A stretch of DNA of 64,000 nucleotides. Origin: Hyaloperonospora brassicae (lineage: Eukaryota > Oomycota > Peronosporomycetes > Peronosporales > Peronosporaceae). The notes beneath the pieces were generated by a model that was not told the origin of the DNA, did not search any database, and was given only the letters and a program-made list of their open reading frames with translations. Positions 54,172 through 63,777 of this stretch are shown piece by piece. The stretch's first letter is position 1. Every line of letters starts with the position of its first letter. The stretch covers positions 372,001 to 436,000 of the forward strand of contig CANTFL010000034.1 in assembly GCA_947650285.1 (NCBI GenBank), given 5' to 3'. A program made the position numbers and the translations under genes.

Positions 54172-56916
54172 ATGGAAGACGATGCAACGCCCGAGTTAAC
54201 GCCCGTTCCGATAGGCGACCACGTGCAGGACTGCGCTAACAGCCATTCTACGATGCGCATGGAAAGTCACGAAGACCGGCGTACATTGACTTCATGCACG
54301 ACGTTTCAGCCAGGACAAATGCATTCGGTTCGGTCAGGCACGTACCGCTACTTGAAGGGGGTAGAACTGGATGGCGCTCCCTACGACTTTGCCATTGTGA
54401 CACGGAGGAGCTCACTCGAGAAAAAGGAAACTAAAGCATCGATTGACGTGGATATGGGCGACGAAGTTGACTGTGCTACGGAAAGAGGGGCCGGGTTGAT
54501 CGAGAATCTAGTCGCCAGTGGTCTGGACGTGGACGTGCTGGAAGGAGATTTTAGTAGAGTAAAGATTGACGGAAAGAAGACCAGCAAGTACTTTGTGCTG
54601 CTGATCCGCGGGAACAATGAGGTGTTGGCTATTTACGGGAGACGGTTGCGACTCCAGACGTGGTTGCGTTGTGGCAACTCGCGTGAAGTGGACTCAGTAG
54701 TGCAAGGCAGTCTTATTGTCACCCCAGCTGAGAGGATCCAAGTCATTGACCATGTTATTCGAGAAACGGCCAAGATCACAGAAGACCACCCAAACGTGCG
54801 GTCGATGTTTCCCGTACACGACCCCGCAACGAATCGATACTTGCTGACGTTTATTGGAACGCAGAAGCTGGAGTTTTTGTCAGGAAAGTTCTTACAAAAA
54901 GTCAGAGATCATTTTGGTGACAAGGTCGGGTACTATTTTGCGTTCATGGATTTTTACAACAAGTCGCTCTTGCCGATCGCGTTGCTTGGTGTGCTGTTGA
55001 CGTGTCTGCGCCGTGTCATGAGCACGCCTATGTACATGCGCGTACTTGTGTGGTGGGCTGTGCTTATTTCAATAGTGTGGAGCTTCGGGGTTCTCAAGGC
55101 CTGGTCGCGACGCCAAAACGAACTCAATTACTTGTGGGCGAATAACATAGAAACCCAAACGATCGTGTATCGCAACCCGAAGTTCCGTGGCGTCGCTTGT
55201 ATGAATCCCGTTACGGGGTTGCCTGACCAATACTACCCGAGCTGGAAAAGATATCCGACGTATCTGGCCGTGGTCACTTTCATGGTGGTACAAATCGCCA
55301 TAATGATGTTCGCTATCGCAATCTGGATGACTGCCTTTGTGGTGTTAAAAGTACGCTATCCAGATCGAGGCATCTTCTCCGCACAGTGGTTTTATATCCT
55401 AGGAGGTGGCATCTTGTACGGATTCTTCGTGGACATTATCCAGTGGAGTGTGCTCGTGACGCGAGTAGCGCGCATTTTCACACAGTGGGAAAATTGGAAA
55501 ACCATTGAGCAGTTCGAGAAGTCCCTGATACGCAAGTTATTCCTCATGGATTTCCTCAACTACTACACGTGGTTCTTCCTACTGGCCTTCGTCTATGTGA
55601 TTCCTGGAGCTGGAGATATGATTACCAACTTTCTCAACACACTGATATGGGACGATCCAGCGAACTGCTGCTTCGGGCCGTATATGGATCGTTCGGGTTC
55701 ACAGTGTACTTCCTGTCCGCCCGCATGGAATCGAATGGGGCTCATCGAATCACGCTGCATCCCATGTCGTGGATGGGTGACTTTTGACAAAAGTCACCTG
55801 GACTTGGAAACGCTCTTCCTCACGCCCATCATTGTCACCCAGTTACTCAACCTGCTGATAGCTGTCGCCGTTCCCTGGATTCACCGCAAGCACTACGAAC
55901 AGCGACTACGCGGAACAGACCAAAAAGTAATGGACATGGTAAAGGCTCAAAGTGAGCGGCATCTGCTGGCCGAGATGTCGTACCAAAATGAAGGCTTTGA
56001 CAACCATGGCTCTAGTCCCGTGGTTCGCCATCGCGACGAACTCGCGCACTTTCTCAATCGGTCATCAGCTCGATACCTAGAGAATAGCGACAATGAGGTG
56101 GAGCTGCTTAACGCAAAGGTGCGCGCAATTCTGTTCGAAAGCGAGCAGGAGAACTACGATCCGTACGATGACTACCATCACATGACGGTGCAGTTTGGCT
56201 TCGTGGTCATGTTTTCGATGCTATGGCCACTCATGCCTGCTGCTTGCATGCTTGTGAATGCGCTGAAAACCCGTGGCGATGGCTTCCGGTTGTGCCGAAC
56301 TAACCGGCGCCCGTTGCCGCGCAAGGCTGGGGGCATCGGGGAGTGGAACAACATTCTTCACGTCATTGCGCTCACCGGTGTGCTTGTCAATATCGGTCTC
56401 ATTTTCATCTCCACCGGTGCCATGGAGTTTTACTCGCCCTCTTGTTCAAAGCAGATCACGAACGCAATTGGCGGCAACTTTTCCTACTTTCGCTTTGGTC
56501 CGGACTTCGCCTGTTTCTCGCTCACTACGCGCATGATAATGATTCTAGTGAGCGAGCACGTGTCACTGCTATTGATCTGGGCATTCTGGACGATCGTTCG
56601 TAGCGTCCCAGCAAAGGTCCAGCTCAATATGCTGCGCGAGGAGTACACTTTCAAGTCGCAGTTGTACCAGTCTGCAAGAAGGAAGGCAGATGCAATCGAG
56701 ACTTCACCATCACGAGCTTCAGCTGCCCCGTCAGACCGCGGCATAAGGTCGCACACCACGTATACGGCTACAGCAGGGGGTAAGCCCTCATCACCTGTCG
56801 GCGTCTCGCAGCGTGTGGGCGTTTTCACGGGCTCGAGCGAGGAGACCGAGCCACTGCTGTCGACGAAGCGGCTGGCGCAGGCGTGGGACTCAATGCCAGC
56901 GCCACCATTGAATTAG
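54172..56916 (+). CDS. TMEM16/anoctamin-family membrane protein
   Basis: Intronless, 914 aa. An N-terminal cytoplasmic domain of about 250 residues leads to ten hydrophobic segments. The anoctamin core is recognisable: GDKVGYYFAFMDFY before the first helix, IWMTAFVVLK in the middle, a Cys-rich extracellular loop (CCFGPY through CTSCPP to CIPC), then YDDYHHMTVQFGFVVMFS, NRRPLPRKAGGIGEW and the closing helices. Family members are Ca2+-activated lipid scramblases or chloride channels. Here several residues that bind Ca2+ in TMEM16A are changed: by position, Glu654 becomes Ala (NLLIA), Glu702/Glu705 become Asp/His (DYHH), and Glu734 becomes Lys (ALKTRGD), while the last Asp is kept. The protein may be a Ca2+-independent scramblase or tether (inference). 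The C-terminal tail is Ser/Pro-rich. Confidence 0.93.
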   Translation: MEDDATPELTPVPIGDHVQDCANSHSTMRMESHEDRRTLTSCTTFQPGQMHSVRSGTYRYLKGVELDGAPYDFAIVTRRSSLEKKETKASIDVDMGDEVDCATERGAGLIENLVASGLDVDVLEGDFSRVKIDGKKTSKYFVLLIRGNNEVLAIYGRRLRLQTWLRCGNSREVDSVVQGSLIVTPAERIQVIDHVIRETAKITEDHPNVRSMFPVHDPATNRYLLTFIGTQKLEFLSGKFLQKVRDHFGDKVGYYFAFMDFYNKSLLPIALLGVLLTCLRRVMSTPMYMRVLVWWAVLISIVWSFGVLKAWSRRQNELNYLWANNIETQTIVYRNPKFRGVACMNPVTGLPDQYYPSWKRYPTYLAVVTFMVVQIAIMMFAIAIWMTAFVVLKVRYPDRGIFSAQWFYILGGGILYGFFVDIIQWSVLVTRVARIFTQWENWKTIEQFEKSLIRKLFLMDFLNYYTWFFLLAFVYVIPGAGDMITNFLNTLIWDDPANCCFGPYMDRSGSQCTSCPPAWNRMGLIESRCIPCRGWVTFDKSHLDLETLFLTPIIVTQLLNLLIAVAVPWIHRKHYEQRLRGTDQKVMDMVKAQSERHLLAEMSYQNEGFDNHGSSPVVRHRDELAHFLNRSSARYLENSDNEVELLNAKVRAILFESEQENYDPYDDYHHMTVQFGFVVMFSMLWPLMPAACMLVNALKTRGDGFRLCRTNRRPLPRKAGGIGEWNNILHVIALTGVLVNIGLIFISTGAMEFYSPSCSKQITNAIGGNFSYFRFGPDFACFSLTTRMIMILVSEHVSLLLIWAFWTIVRSVPAKVQLNMLREEYTFKSQLYQSARRKADAIETSPSRASAAPSDRGIRSHTTYTATAGGKPSSPVGVSQRVGVFTGSSEETEPLLSTKRLAQAWDSMPAPPLN

Positions 56917-57504
56917 GGCGAAGGACGAGTGAGCGACTTGCAACTGCGGCAACGCACGGATTGTAGCCGTGCAACTCCATACGTTGGTCGTGTCTGGACC
57001 CGACGCTCAGTGCATGGGGTTCTTCGACTCGTCGACCGGTTTATTCCGTCTGCATGTGACAGACAACAGCAGGTTTTATTGGCCTCGACGTCGGACAGTG
57101 GTGGCAAAACCTCGCAAATTGTCATCTTGTCGATTGTACGATCGTGCGACCGGGATGGAAGAAACGGTCAGCTGGCATGGACGCGAGGTTTTGCACCTGT
57201 GACACTTTGTGAGCCCTTGCCCTCGTACTGTCGACAGGTTTGTGGTCCCTTTTTGCCTGCTGTCGTTCACATACAAGAGTCGTGTAGAGCAGGTCAAAAA
57301 CGTCTAGAAAATACCGGTTTGCTTCCCACCCGTCTGCCCTGTTCAGCTCCGTTCGTCCAGCTGGTATTATCCATCTGTTCGGTCCGTCTGACTCTCGCAG
57401 CGCGCCGTCACTATTCGATTAAACCTCAAGTGTGCACATCAAGAGACCACGCAGACCAACAACGCCAAACAAGAAGAAGAAGCAGAAGCAGAAGAAGCAT
57501 TAGA
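56917..57504. other. Intergenic stretch / 5' region of the transgelin-like gene
   Basis: The downstream gene's frame stays open through this region, but composition and lack of conservation-like motifs argue that it is promoter and leader. An AAGAAGAAGCAGAAGCAG run ends just before the ATG at 57505. Confidence 0.55.
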
Positions 57505-59217
57505 ATGTCCTCTCGTGCTCCTGTGGTCGTTCGTGGCGGTGGCTTTGGTCTGGACGCTGAGCTGGCGCGTAGAGCTGCCGAGCGCTACGACTACGACATG
57601 GAGAACGAGGCGCGCGCGTGGCTCGAGGCCATCTCGGCGATGCAGATCGGCGACGACTTTGGCGAAGGTCTGCGCGACGGCGTCATCCTCTGCACTGCGG
57701 CCAACAAGATCCACCCGGGCGTCGTGAAGCGCATCGAGACCAAGTCGAAGATGCCGTTCAAGCTCATGGAGAACGTGTCGTGCTTTATCAAGGCCTGCCG
57801 CGTCATGGGCGTGAGCGAGTTCGACCTGTTCGAGACAGTCGACTTGTTTGAGCGCAAGGACTTGGGCAACGTGGTGCGCTGCGTTTTTGCGCTGGGGCGC
57901 GCCGTGCAGCGCAATTACCCGAAGTTTGAGGGTCCTACGCTGGGCGTCAAGGAGAGCAGCAAGAACCAGCGCTCCTTCACGTCGGACCAGCTTGCTGATG
58001 GGAAGAACATCCCCGCGCAGCAGACACTGGGCAGTTTCCGTACAATGAAGCGACAGACGACTTCGTATACGAACAACGTCATGCTTGGAGCCGATGCTGC
58101 CCAGAGCGCGTATCGGGCCCCACCGCCTCCGCCGCCTCCGTCAGCCGAGAAGATCGAGCAGTTGTCTCGGTTTCGCAAGGCGGACAAGTTGACATGGTCT
58201 TGTTCCCAGCCTGCGGTCAAAGCGTCGCCTCTGAAGCGTACACTGACAAATGAGGAAGTCGAGGCGACAGTTGCAGAACTTTCTGATGACGTGAACAAGA
58301 CGGCCGTGGGCGACAAGAGGGTCGCGCCGTCAAGGCTTGCGCTGAACAGCGTAGCTGACAGCATTGGACCAACAGCTGAACAAGAGGCGCAAGCGTGGAT
58401 CGAGGCGGTGCTCGGGGAGAAGTTTCTAGCGAGCTTTGGCGATAGCTTGAAGGACGGCGTCATGCTGTGCACCGTGATGAACAAGATCAAGCCTGGATTG
58501 ATTCCGCGTATCCAGACCTCAGCAACGCCTTTCAAGCAGATGGAGAACGTGAGTAACTTTGTTCGTGCATGCCGCAGCATTGGCGTCGCCGAATTCGATC
58601 TGTTCGAGACGGTCGACTTGTACAACCAAACGAATCTCGCGCAGGTTGCGCAGTGTATCCATGCGCTGGGTCGCACGATCCAAAAGACCATGCCTGCGTA
58701 CGATGGCCCGCGCCTTGGCGTCAAGGAGTCTACCGTAAATTTGCGGCAGTTTTCGGAGGCCCAGCTTCGTGAAGCAGCTTCGGCCGTGCCCGTGCTAGCA
58801 CATGCTAGTCAATCAGTGATGGAACGACGTCCGTTTGATCACTCTACCTCAATCACTTTTCGCTCCGACACTGCTGCCGCCGCTGCTGCAGCTGCCGATA
58901 AGCTGACCACTGAAAAGGCTTCACTGAAGCCGGAGAGTGATGCAAGTAAGCAAGAAGCGTTGCCGAAGATGCTTGCTGAACTGGCACCTTCGAATGGTGG
59001 AGCCGACGCTCCGCTGGCGTCTGAACCAGAGAGCGTGGACACTGGGGTTGCTTCGATGCCGGAGCCGGAGAGCTGCAAGGAAGAGCTGGTAAAACTGCAA
59101 GGGCCTGGCTGGCTTGCACAGCGTGTGATGTCTCTGAACGCCGGAAGCGTTGGCAAGTCGCACATGCCTGTCGGGGGCTCAACTCCTGTGCTTCCGACCC
59201 GCACCGTCTGGAGCTAG
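57505..59217 (+). CDS. Double calponin-homology (transgelin-like) actin-binding protein
   Basis: Single exon, 570 aa. Two copies of a transgelin module are present. CH domain 1 spans about residues 27-138 (EARAWLEAISA, LRDGVILC, MENVSCFIKACRVMGV, FDLFETVDL), followed by GPTLGVKESSKNQRSF. CH domain 2 spans about 290-395 (EAQAWIEAVLG, LKDGVMLC, MENVSNFVRACRSIGV, FDLFETVDL), followed by GPRLGVKESTVNLRQF. The segment after each CH domain resembles the calponin/transgelin tail. A polyproline run (about 205-212) lies between the modules, and the C-terminal 150 residues are Ala/Glu/Ser-rich and probably disordered. Type-3 CH domains of this class stabilise or bundle actin filaments; two modules in one chain would let a monomer cross-link (inference). 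The start at 57505 is preferred because the upstream in-frame extension lacks any motif. Confidence 0.9.
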   Translation: MSSRAPVVVRGGGFGLDAELARRAAERYDYDMENEARAWLEAISAMQIGDDFGEGLRDGVILCTAANKIHPGVVKRIETKSKMPFKLMENVSCFIKACRVMGVSEFDLFETVDLFERKDLGNVVRCVFALGRAVQRNYPKFEGPTLGVKESSKNQRSFTSDQLADGKNIPAQQTLGSFRTMKRQTTSYTNNVMLGADAAQSAYRAPPPPPPPSAEKIEQLSRFRKADKLTWSCSQPAVKASPLKRTLTNEEVEATVAELSDDVNKTAVGDKRVAPSRLALNSVADSIGPTAEQEAQAWIEAVLGEKFLASFGDSLKDGVMLCTVMNKIKPGLIPRIQTSATPFKQMENVSNFVRACRSIGVAEFDLFETVDLYNQTNLAQVAQCIHALGRTIQKTMPAYDGPRLGVKESTVNLRQFSEAQLREAASAVPVLAHASQSVMERRPFDHSTSITFRSDTAAAAAAAADKLTTEKASLKPESDASKQEALPKMLAELAPSNGGADAPLASEPESVDTGVASMPEPESCKEELVKLQGPGWLAQRVMSLNAGSVGKSHMPVGGSTPVLPTRTVWS

Positions 59218-59417
59218 CTGCTCCTATCTGCAAGCTGTAGGTTCACCCATGGCAGGCTCTGGTGAAGAAATTTTGCTGCATTTTGCGTGTGTAACATATC
59301 AACGCAAATGTCATTTGCGGTGTGTTTGCAGTTTTGGTCAAGCGCTACGAACTACGTTGCTGTATGTAGGTGAACCCTGAGCGACCGGGTCTCCATGGCT
59401 TCAATGTAGTGCGTCTA

Positions 59418-60464
59418 CTACCAATGGTCCGCTACATCAGTGAGCAACTGTGTGCACGGTTGACCGATGCGAAGTTCACAAAGCTCGTCAGCTCGCGTCG
59501 GTCCCAAGTTAACAATGGCGATGGGGATCTTGCGAGCGTGCGCCTGGTTGATCAAGCGCATGGCCGAGAAAACCTTGAGCGACGAGCCGACGACCAGTAG
59601 CGCGCTTGCATTGCTCACGCGCTCCACTGTAGTCGTTCGAGTAATGCCCGGCATGTTCTCACCGAAAAACACGACCCTAATAGGACAGGGAGCAGCATCT
59701 GCGCGTTAAGATCTTTGCAATACGCGATCATTGCGGAACGAATCGAGCGTACCTGGGCTTCATAATGCCGCCGCACTTGCCGCACGCTGGGTAGACGAAT
59801 TCGTCGTAGCTCCACGAAATGTCGATGTCCCCATCTGGGTTCACGTTTTCACTAGAGGGGGCGTCGCTGGTCTTCTCGATCGGGTGTTTGACCGACCACC
59901 AAGCAGCCTCTGGGTTCAGCTCGCACAACGCGTCTTGAAAGCTTTGACGAGGGATCGCGTCGCCGCACCCTTGACACTCCACCTCGTGCAACGATCCATG
60001 CATCTCCACGACACTGTGCGAGCCGCTTTTCGCGTGCAGCCGGTCTACGTTCTGGGTCAAGATGCTCGAGACCGCGCCCGCGCGTTGGAGCTCCGTGAGT
60101 GCGTAGTGCGATCCATTCGGCTGCGCGTTGAGAATTTTGGGCCAGCCGAGGAAACTGCGTGCCCAGTACCGCTGTCGATACGTGTGCGCTGTCACAAACT
60201 GGACATGCAAATCAGGTTAGTCGTATGCCAACTCGGAATCCAACCACAGTACGTCCGGTTGACCTCCTGGAACTGGATCGGGCGGAAGTCCTTGTTGCGC
60301 ATGTAAACACCGTTGGGTCCTCGGTAGTCTGGAATGCCCGAGTCCGTCGATATGCCCGCACCGGTCAGCACAATCGTCTGACCGCGACCAGCCTCGAGGA
60401 ACTTTCGCAGTCGTGTGGCATCCACTAAGGCGACGTCGGTTACAGCCTTCTTCACTGCCTGCAT
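59418..60464 (-). CDS. SIRT4: SIRT4-type (class II) NAD-dependent sirtuin
   Basis: Three exons (60464-60264, 60198-59753, 59676-59418), 301 aa, close to the 314 aa of human SIRT4. The NAD-binding loop is TGAGISTDSGIPDYR. The first join gives FRPIQFQE-FVTAHTYRQRYWAR, aligned residue for residue with SIRT4. TQNVDRLH and VVEMHGSLHEV carry the catalytic His. Two Cys pairs (VECQGCG and ACGKCG) bind zinc. The second join, phase 2, gives GGIMKP-RVVFFGENMP; the C-terminal part has VVGSSLKVF and NLGPTRADEL. SIRT4 acts in mitochondria as an ADP-ribosyltransferase, lipoamidase or deacylase (family knowledge). An N-terminal import signal is not obvious with the ATG at 60464; an upstream exon may be missing. 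Confidence 0.93.
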
Positions 60465-60972
60465 TTTGTCGAGTGTCTGTCCTTCATGCGTCACGATCAA
60501 TAACGGCTTCCGTCGTTCTTTAATTACCAAAAGCCGGACGCAGTTGGCCTAGCCGGATACCATCCGTTTCGGACTGGTATACCGTACCACGTGATGTCGA
60601 GCCTCGTGCTCTGCCTACTAGTGCGCAGAGCACCAGCTCAATGCTCGTATGTATGGTAATCTGGCAAGAGGACGCCGGTATGTTCAGCTTGCACCGGTGT
60701 TGCGCCGATTGATAGCGCTCACTCCACTCACGCAACGTTGTTTGTATTTACCGTACTGATTCGACGGTATGCGTGAGTGTGGTCGGTATCTCGTACTTGA
60801 CAGCGACAGATACTGGTGTCGTTTGCACCGGTATTTTGTCGCCAGCGATTACTGGCTAGAATATGTCGAGCCTGTGACATCCATGGCCTGACCTTCTCGA
60901 GCTTATTGGATGCCATGTCGAATATTCTCCACTTTGTCGCCCTCGTTTCGCGTTACCACGACGACCGATCGG
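60465..60972. other. Divergent intergenic stretch
   Basis: Shared 5' region of the sirtuin (minus) and CCDC124 (plus) genes. It may hold a first exon of the sirtuin. GACT/ACCGG boxes recur (for example ACCGTA at 60583 and 60750), but no known motif could be assigned. Confidence 0.5.
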
Positions 60973-61834
60973 ATGGGCAAGAAGCAGGGAGGCGCCAACA
61001 CGAAGGTGGAGGCTGCGAAAGCCAAGAAGGCGGCCGCCAAGACAACGAAGGACGCTGCACAGTCTGCAGCAGATGCTGCGGCTGAGGCTGCAGAGTGGGC
61101 CAAGGGCTCAGACACACGCGCGGAGCGGAAACGTCAAGAGGACGAGCGAAAGCGCGCAGAGCTGGAGGCCAAAAAGGCCGAGAAGCAGAAGGTGTTAGCG
61201 CTGGAAGAGCACGCATTGAATGAGGACAAGCACGCTATCCGAAAGCAAAAAAAAGCAGTGAAAGAGGTTGCAAAGCCTTGGGAGGAAGCAGTCAAGCCAG
61301 TCGTGAAGAAGAGCAATCGGGGGGCAAAGAAGCAATCGGGCTTTGTTGTGGCTGATGGAGAGATCAGCAAGAAGCTTACGCAGGCCGAGATTTCGGCGTT
61401 GAAGGAGGCTGAGGAAGCTCGCACGGCTGGAAGGCCCGGAAAAAAGGAGATCAAGTTTGAAAACAAATTCCAGGCCAATAAGAACAAGAACAAAGACGAG
61501 CCATCAGAAGCGCGCAGTCTGGATGCAGCACTAGATCTGCTGATTGTGGGGGACAAAGAGCTCGGAAAGCATCCAGAGCGTAGAGCAAAGGCCGCTTACA
61601 AGGCATTTGAGGAGGTCATGCTGCCACAGGTCAAGGAGGATTTCCCGGGCTTGAAGCTATCGCAGTACAAGCAAAAATTGAGCGAAATGGTAGGATGCGG
61701 TGATCGTTGCGACGGTGTGTTTTTGACAGTGATTAACTGGTGCTCTTTTTTTGCCGTTTGCTATGTAGTGGCGTCGCTCTCCGGACAATCCGCTAAATCA
61801 GGAGAGTTTGGCTTATAATGCCAAGAAGCAGTAA
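60973..61834 (+). CDS. CCDC124: CCDC124 (ribosome-associated coiled-coil protein)
   Basis: Two exons (60973-61689, 61769-61834), phase 0, 260 aa. It starts MGKKQGGANTKVEAAKAKKA, the typical Lys/Ala N-terminus of this family with the conserved N-T-K box. A long Lys/Glu/Ala coiled coil follows. The conserved C-terminal domain reads SLDAALDLLIVGD, HPERRAKAAYKAFEE and then, across the intron, KLSEM-WRRSPDNPLNQ, ending YNAKKQ. The WRRSPDNP box is diagnostic and is only in frame after splicing. CCDC124 binds near the ribosomal P site and A site of idle or stressed ribosomes and, in animals, also acts at the midbody (family knowledge). An in-frame upstream ATG at 60910 would add 21 residues without family support. 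Confidence 0.93.
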
Positions 61835-63103
61835 GCTGTAGGAGAGCTTGGCCGTGTGAGGCTAGGAGCAGTTCTGGAGGTGGATTGGTTGGATGCTTTT
61901 TGCCCAGGACTATATTCTCAGCCGTTGCAAGAGAGCGTGACGAAGACTCTCGCCTATAGACCAAAGTCAGGTGAAAGAATAAAGCCTTGTTGTGTCTGAG
62001 AAGGTTCTGGCTGGAGCTAGAAGTGTAACCCCGTTTAGTGAGCCGATGCGGGCGTAATGCGTTTCGGGACAAGGAAACTCAGTTCTGTGTTTTTGCTGGA
62101 GAATTCGTGTCCTCATTTGAGCCAGCTTGCGATCAAAGAAAACGTCATGTGCAACAGCAGCATCAAAAGCAATGGCGTTTCTGATCTCCGGATTGTCTTT
62201 ACTGCATCACTATATGCAATTCAACAAGTCTGAGGGCAATATAGTTGAGCACGTAACGATAACTTTTACTTCCTGCGGCTGTCGCTTCAGTCATTTTAGT
62301 CTCAAGTCAGCAGAACAATGTGATAGCAGAAAAGACACTTACATTCTCGCGTTGTCGTCATTTCCTCACTAGAACACCAAACAGTAGTGCCAGATGTCTT
62401 CGACGATGGCATTACAACGAAACAGAAGCGCACTCTTGGCTTGCTAATCGAATCGCGATTTCGCCGACTTGTATTTGCAGCATCTATCATAAAAATGTAC
62501 GACAATGCTATGCGTCACGTCTAGTCCTGTGCACCTTAAATGGCCGAAATCGCGATTCAATACACGCGCCATCGTAGCATAAACACAAGTCCTGATACCA
62601 CGTATACCAAAACCGAAGTTTTCGTCACCGCGCAATCTCGAGCCAGCAAGGCTCTAACAAAGAATTGTAAAGAGCAATTGGCTGTTTTGTTGAAAAGCTA
62701 ATGCTGACATACCATATGCAATAGCATTTTGCGACATTGACGTCCACGCGTAGCACCTTAGGAAGCGAAAATCTCATGGCACAACGGTAACAGGAGGCAA
62801 AAGCCTTCGAAATCCAGGAGGATGACCTGTAGAGATGGACACATGAGCTGAAACGAGGTTACACGTCGACTGGTAGTCGACAATAGGTGTGGTGCACACA
62901 AGGGATGGGATCCCCTTTTAAAGTGATATTAGAACAGAGTATCAATTGTTGAACCCTGATGTCTGTCAACCATCGATTACGAGATCTTTTGAGAGGTTTA
63001 ATCAGGACATTAGCGAGTAGGTTAATTTCGTTGTTCTGAGGTGTTCTTGTAGGTTAAAAGTAGAAATAAAATTCAGTTCCCATTATGGATCCGATAGACA
63101 CGT
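61835..63103. other. Gene-free stretch
   Basis: About 1.3 kb of moderately AT-rich sequence. No motif-bearing frame. It ends at the mini-hairpin array and copia remnant. Confidence 0.5.
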
Positions 63104-63380
63104 GCCTCTTTGAGGCGTCTTGTGATCGTTGAGGAGATAGCAACGCCTTGTTAAGGCAGCTACTCCTTGTGCACTCTGTGCGTTGATTCTCTGAATCGTT
63201 TGGTCCCCCTGGAACAGGGACCGTAAGCTCTCTGAGCTTGTTGACTCTCTGAGTCGGTTCTTTGAACCAAACCTTAGCTCTCTGAGCTGTTGAGTCTTTG
63301 AGTCAGGTTCGCAGAACCAAAGTTGCTCGTTTAGCGTTAAAGTCTTCCTCTGACTTAAGGAGCTGTGTAGCTCCGCTACA
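63104..63380. repeat. Array of mini-hairpins (4-6-bp stems, mostly 3-nt loops)
   Basis: Successive short perfect palindromes with changing stems: 63104-63116 (GCCTC/GAGGC), 63145-63157 (GCCTT/AAGGC), 63171-63181 (GCAC/GTGC), 63185-63197 (GATTC/GAATC), 63202-63222 (GGTCCC/GGGACC, long loop), 63225-63239 (AAGCTC/GAGCTT), 63243-63255 (GACTC/GAGTC), 63256-63268 (GGTTC/GAACC), 63276-63288 (AGCTC/GAGCT), 63306-63318 (GGTTC/GAACC) and 63366-63380 (TGTAGC/GCTACA). Most loops are TCT, TTT, GTT or TCC. It lies beyond the 3' end of the minus-strand copia remnant and may belong to its LTR. Confidence 0.9.
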
Positions 63381-63777
63381 TAAGTGATGAGCCGTTTGTA
63401 GGCAAGTATGCTTGTTGCAGTAGGAAGACGATAAAATTCTGTATTGAACATTTATGTCTCTTCTTATACCGCTCTCTTCTTCAAAGCTGTTCTCACCACT
63501 CATCTTTCCAAGCAGCTGTCCTGCCCTCTTCCCATCGAACGCATGACGCTAATCGACACAGCTTACCGAATATTCGATCCACCTAATAGCAAATCCCTTG
63601 CTTTCCTACACTCCTCCTCGAGTACGTCTCCAATGAGGTCTCTCTCTCTTTTCCTCCGTCGTCGGTTTCTTTCCTCCGACCTTACACTTCTCACGCGCGT
63701 CCCATTCCTTGTCGCGCACTATGAAGCACTCATCTCGCCCGCTCTTGCTACTCCAGCTCCTCATTCGCGTCCCGCCC

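Noticed and set aside
56929..57504. N-terminal extension of the transgelin-like protein
   Set aside because: Frame is open by chance; no conserved motif and the ATG at 57505 fits the family start.
63104..63380. CRISPR array or tRNA cluster
   Set aside because: The units are self-complementary but differ in sequence and spacing, with no constant direct repeat; no cloverleaf can be folded; host is a eukaryote.
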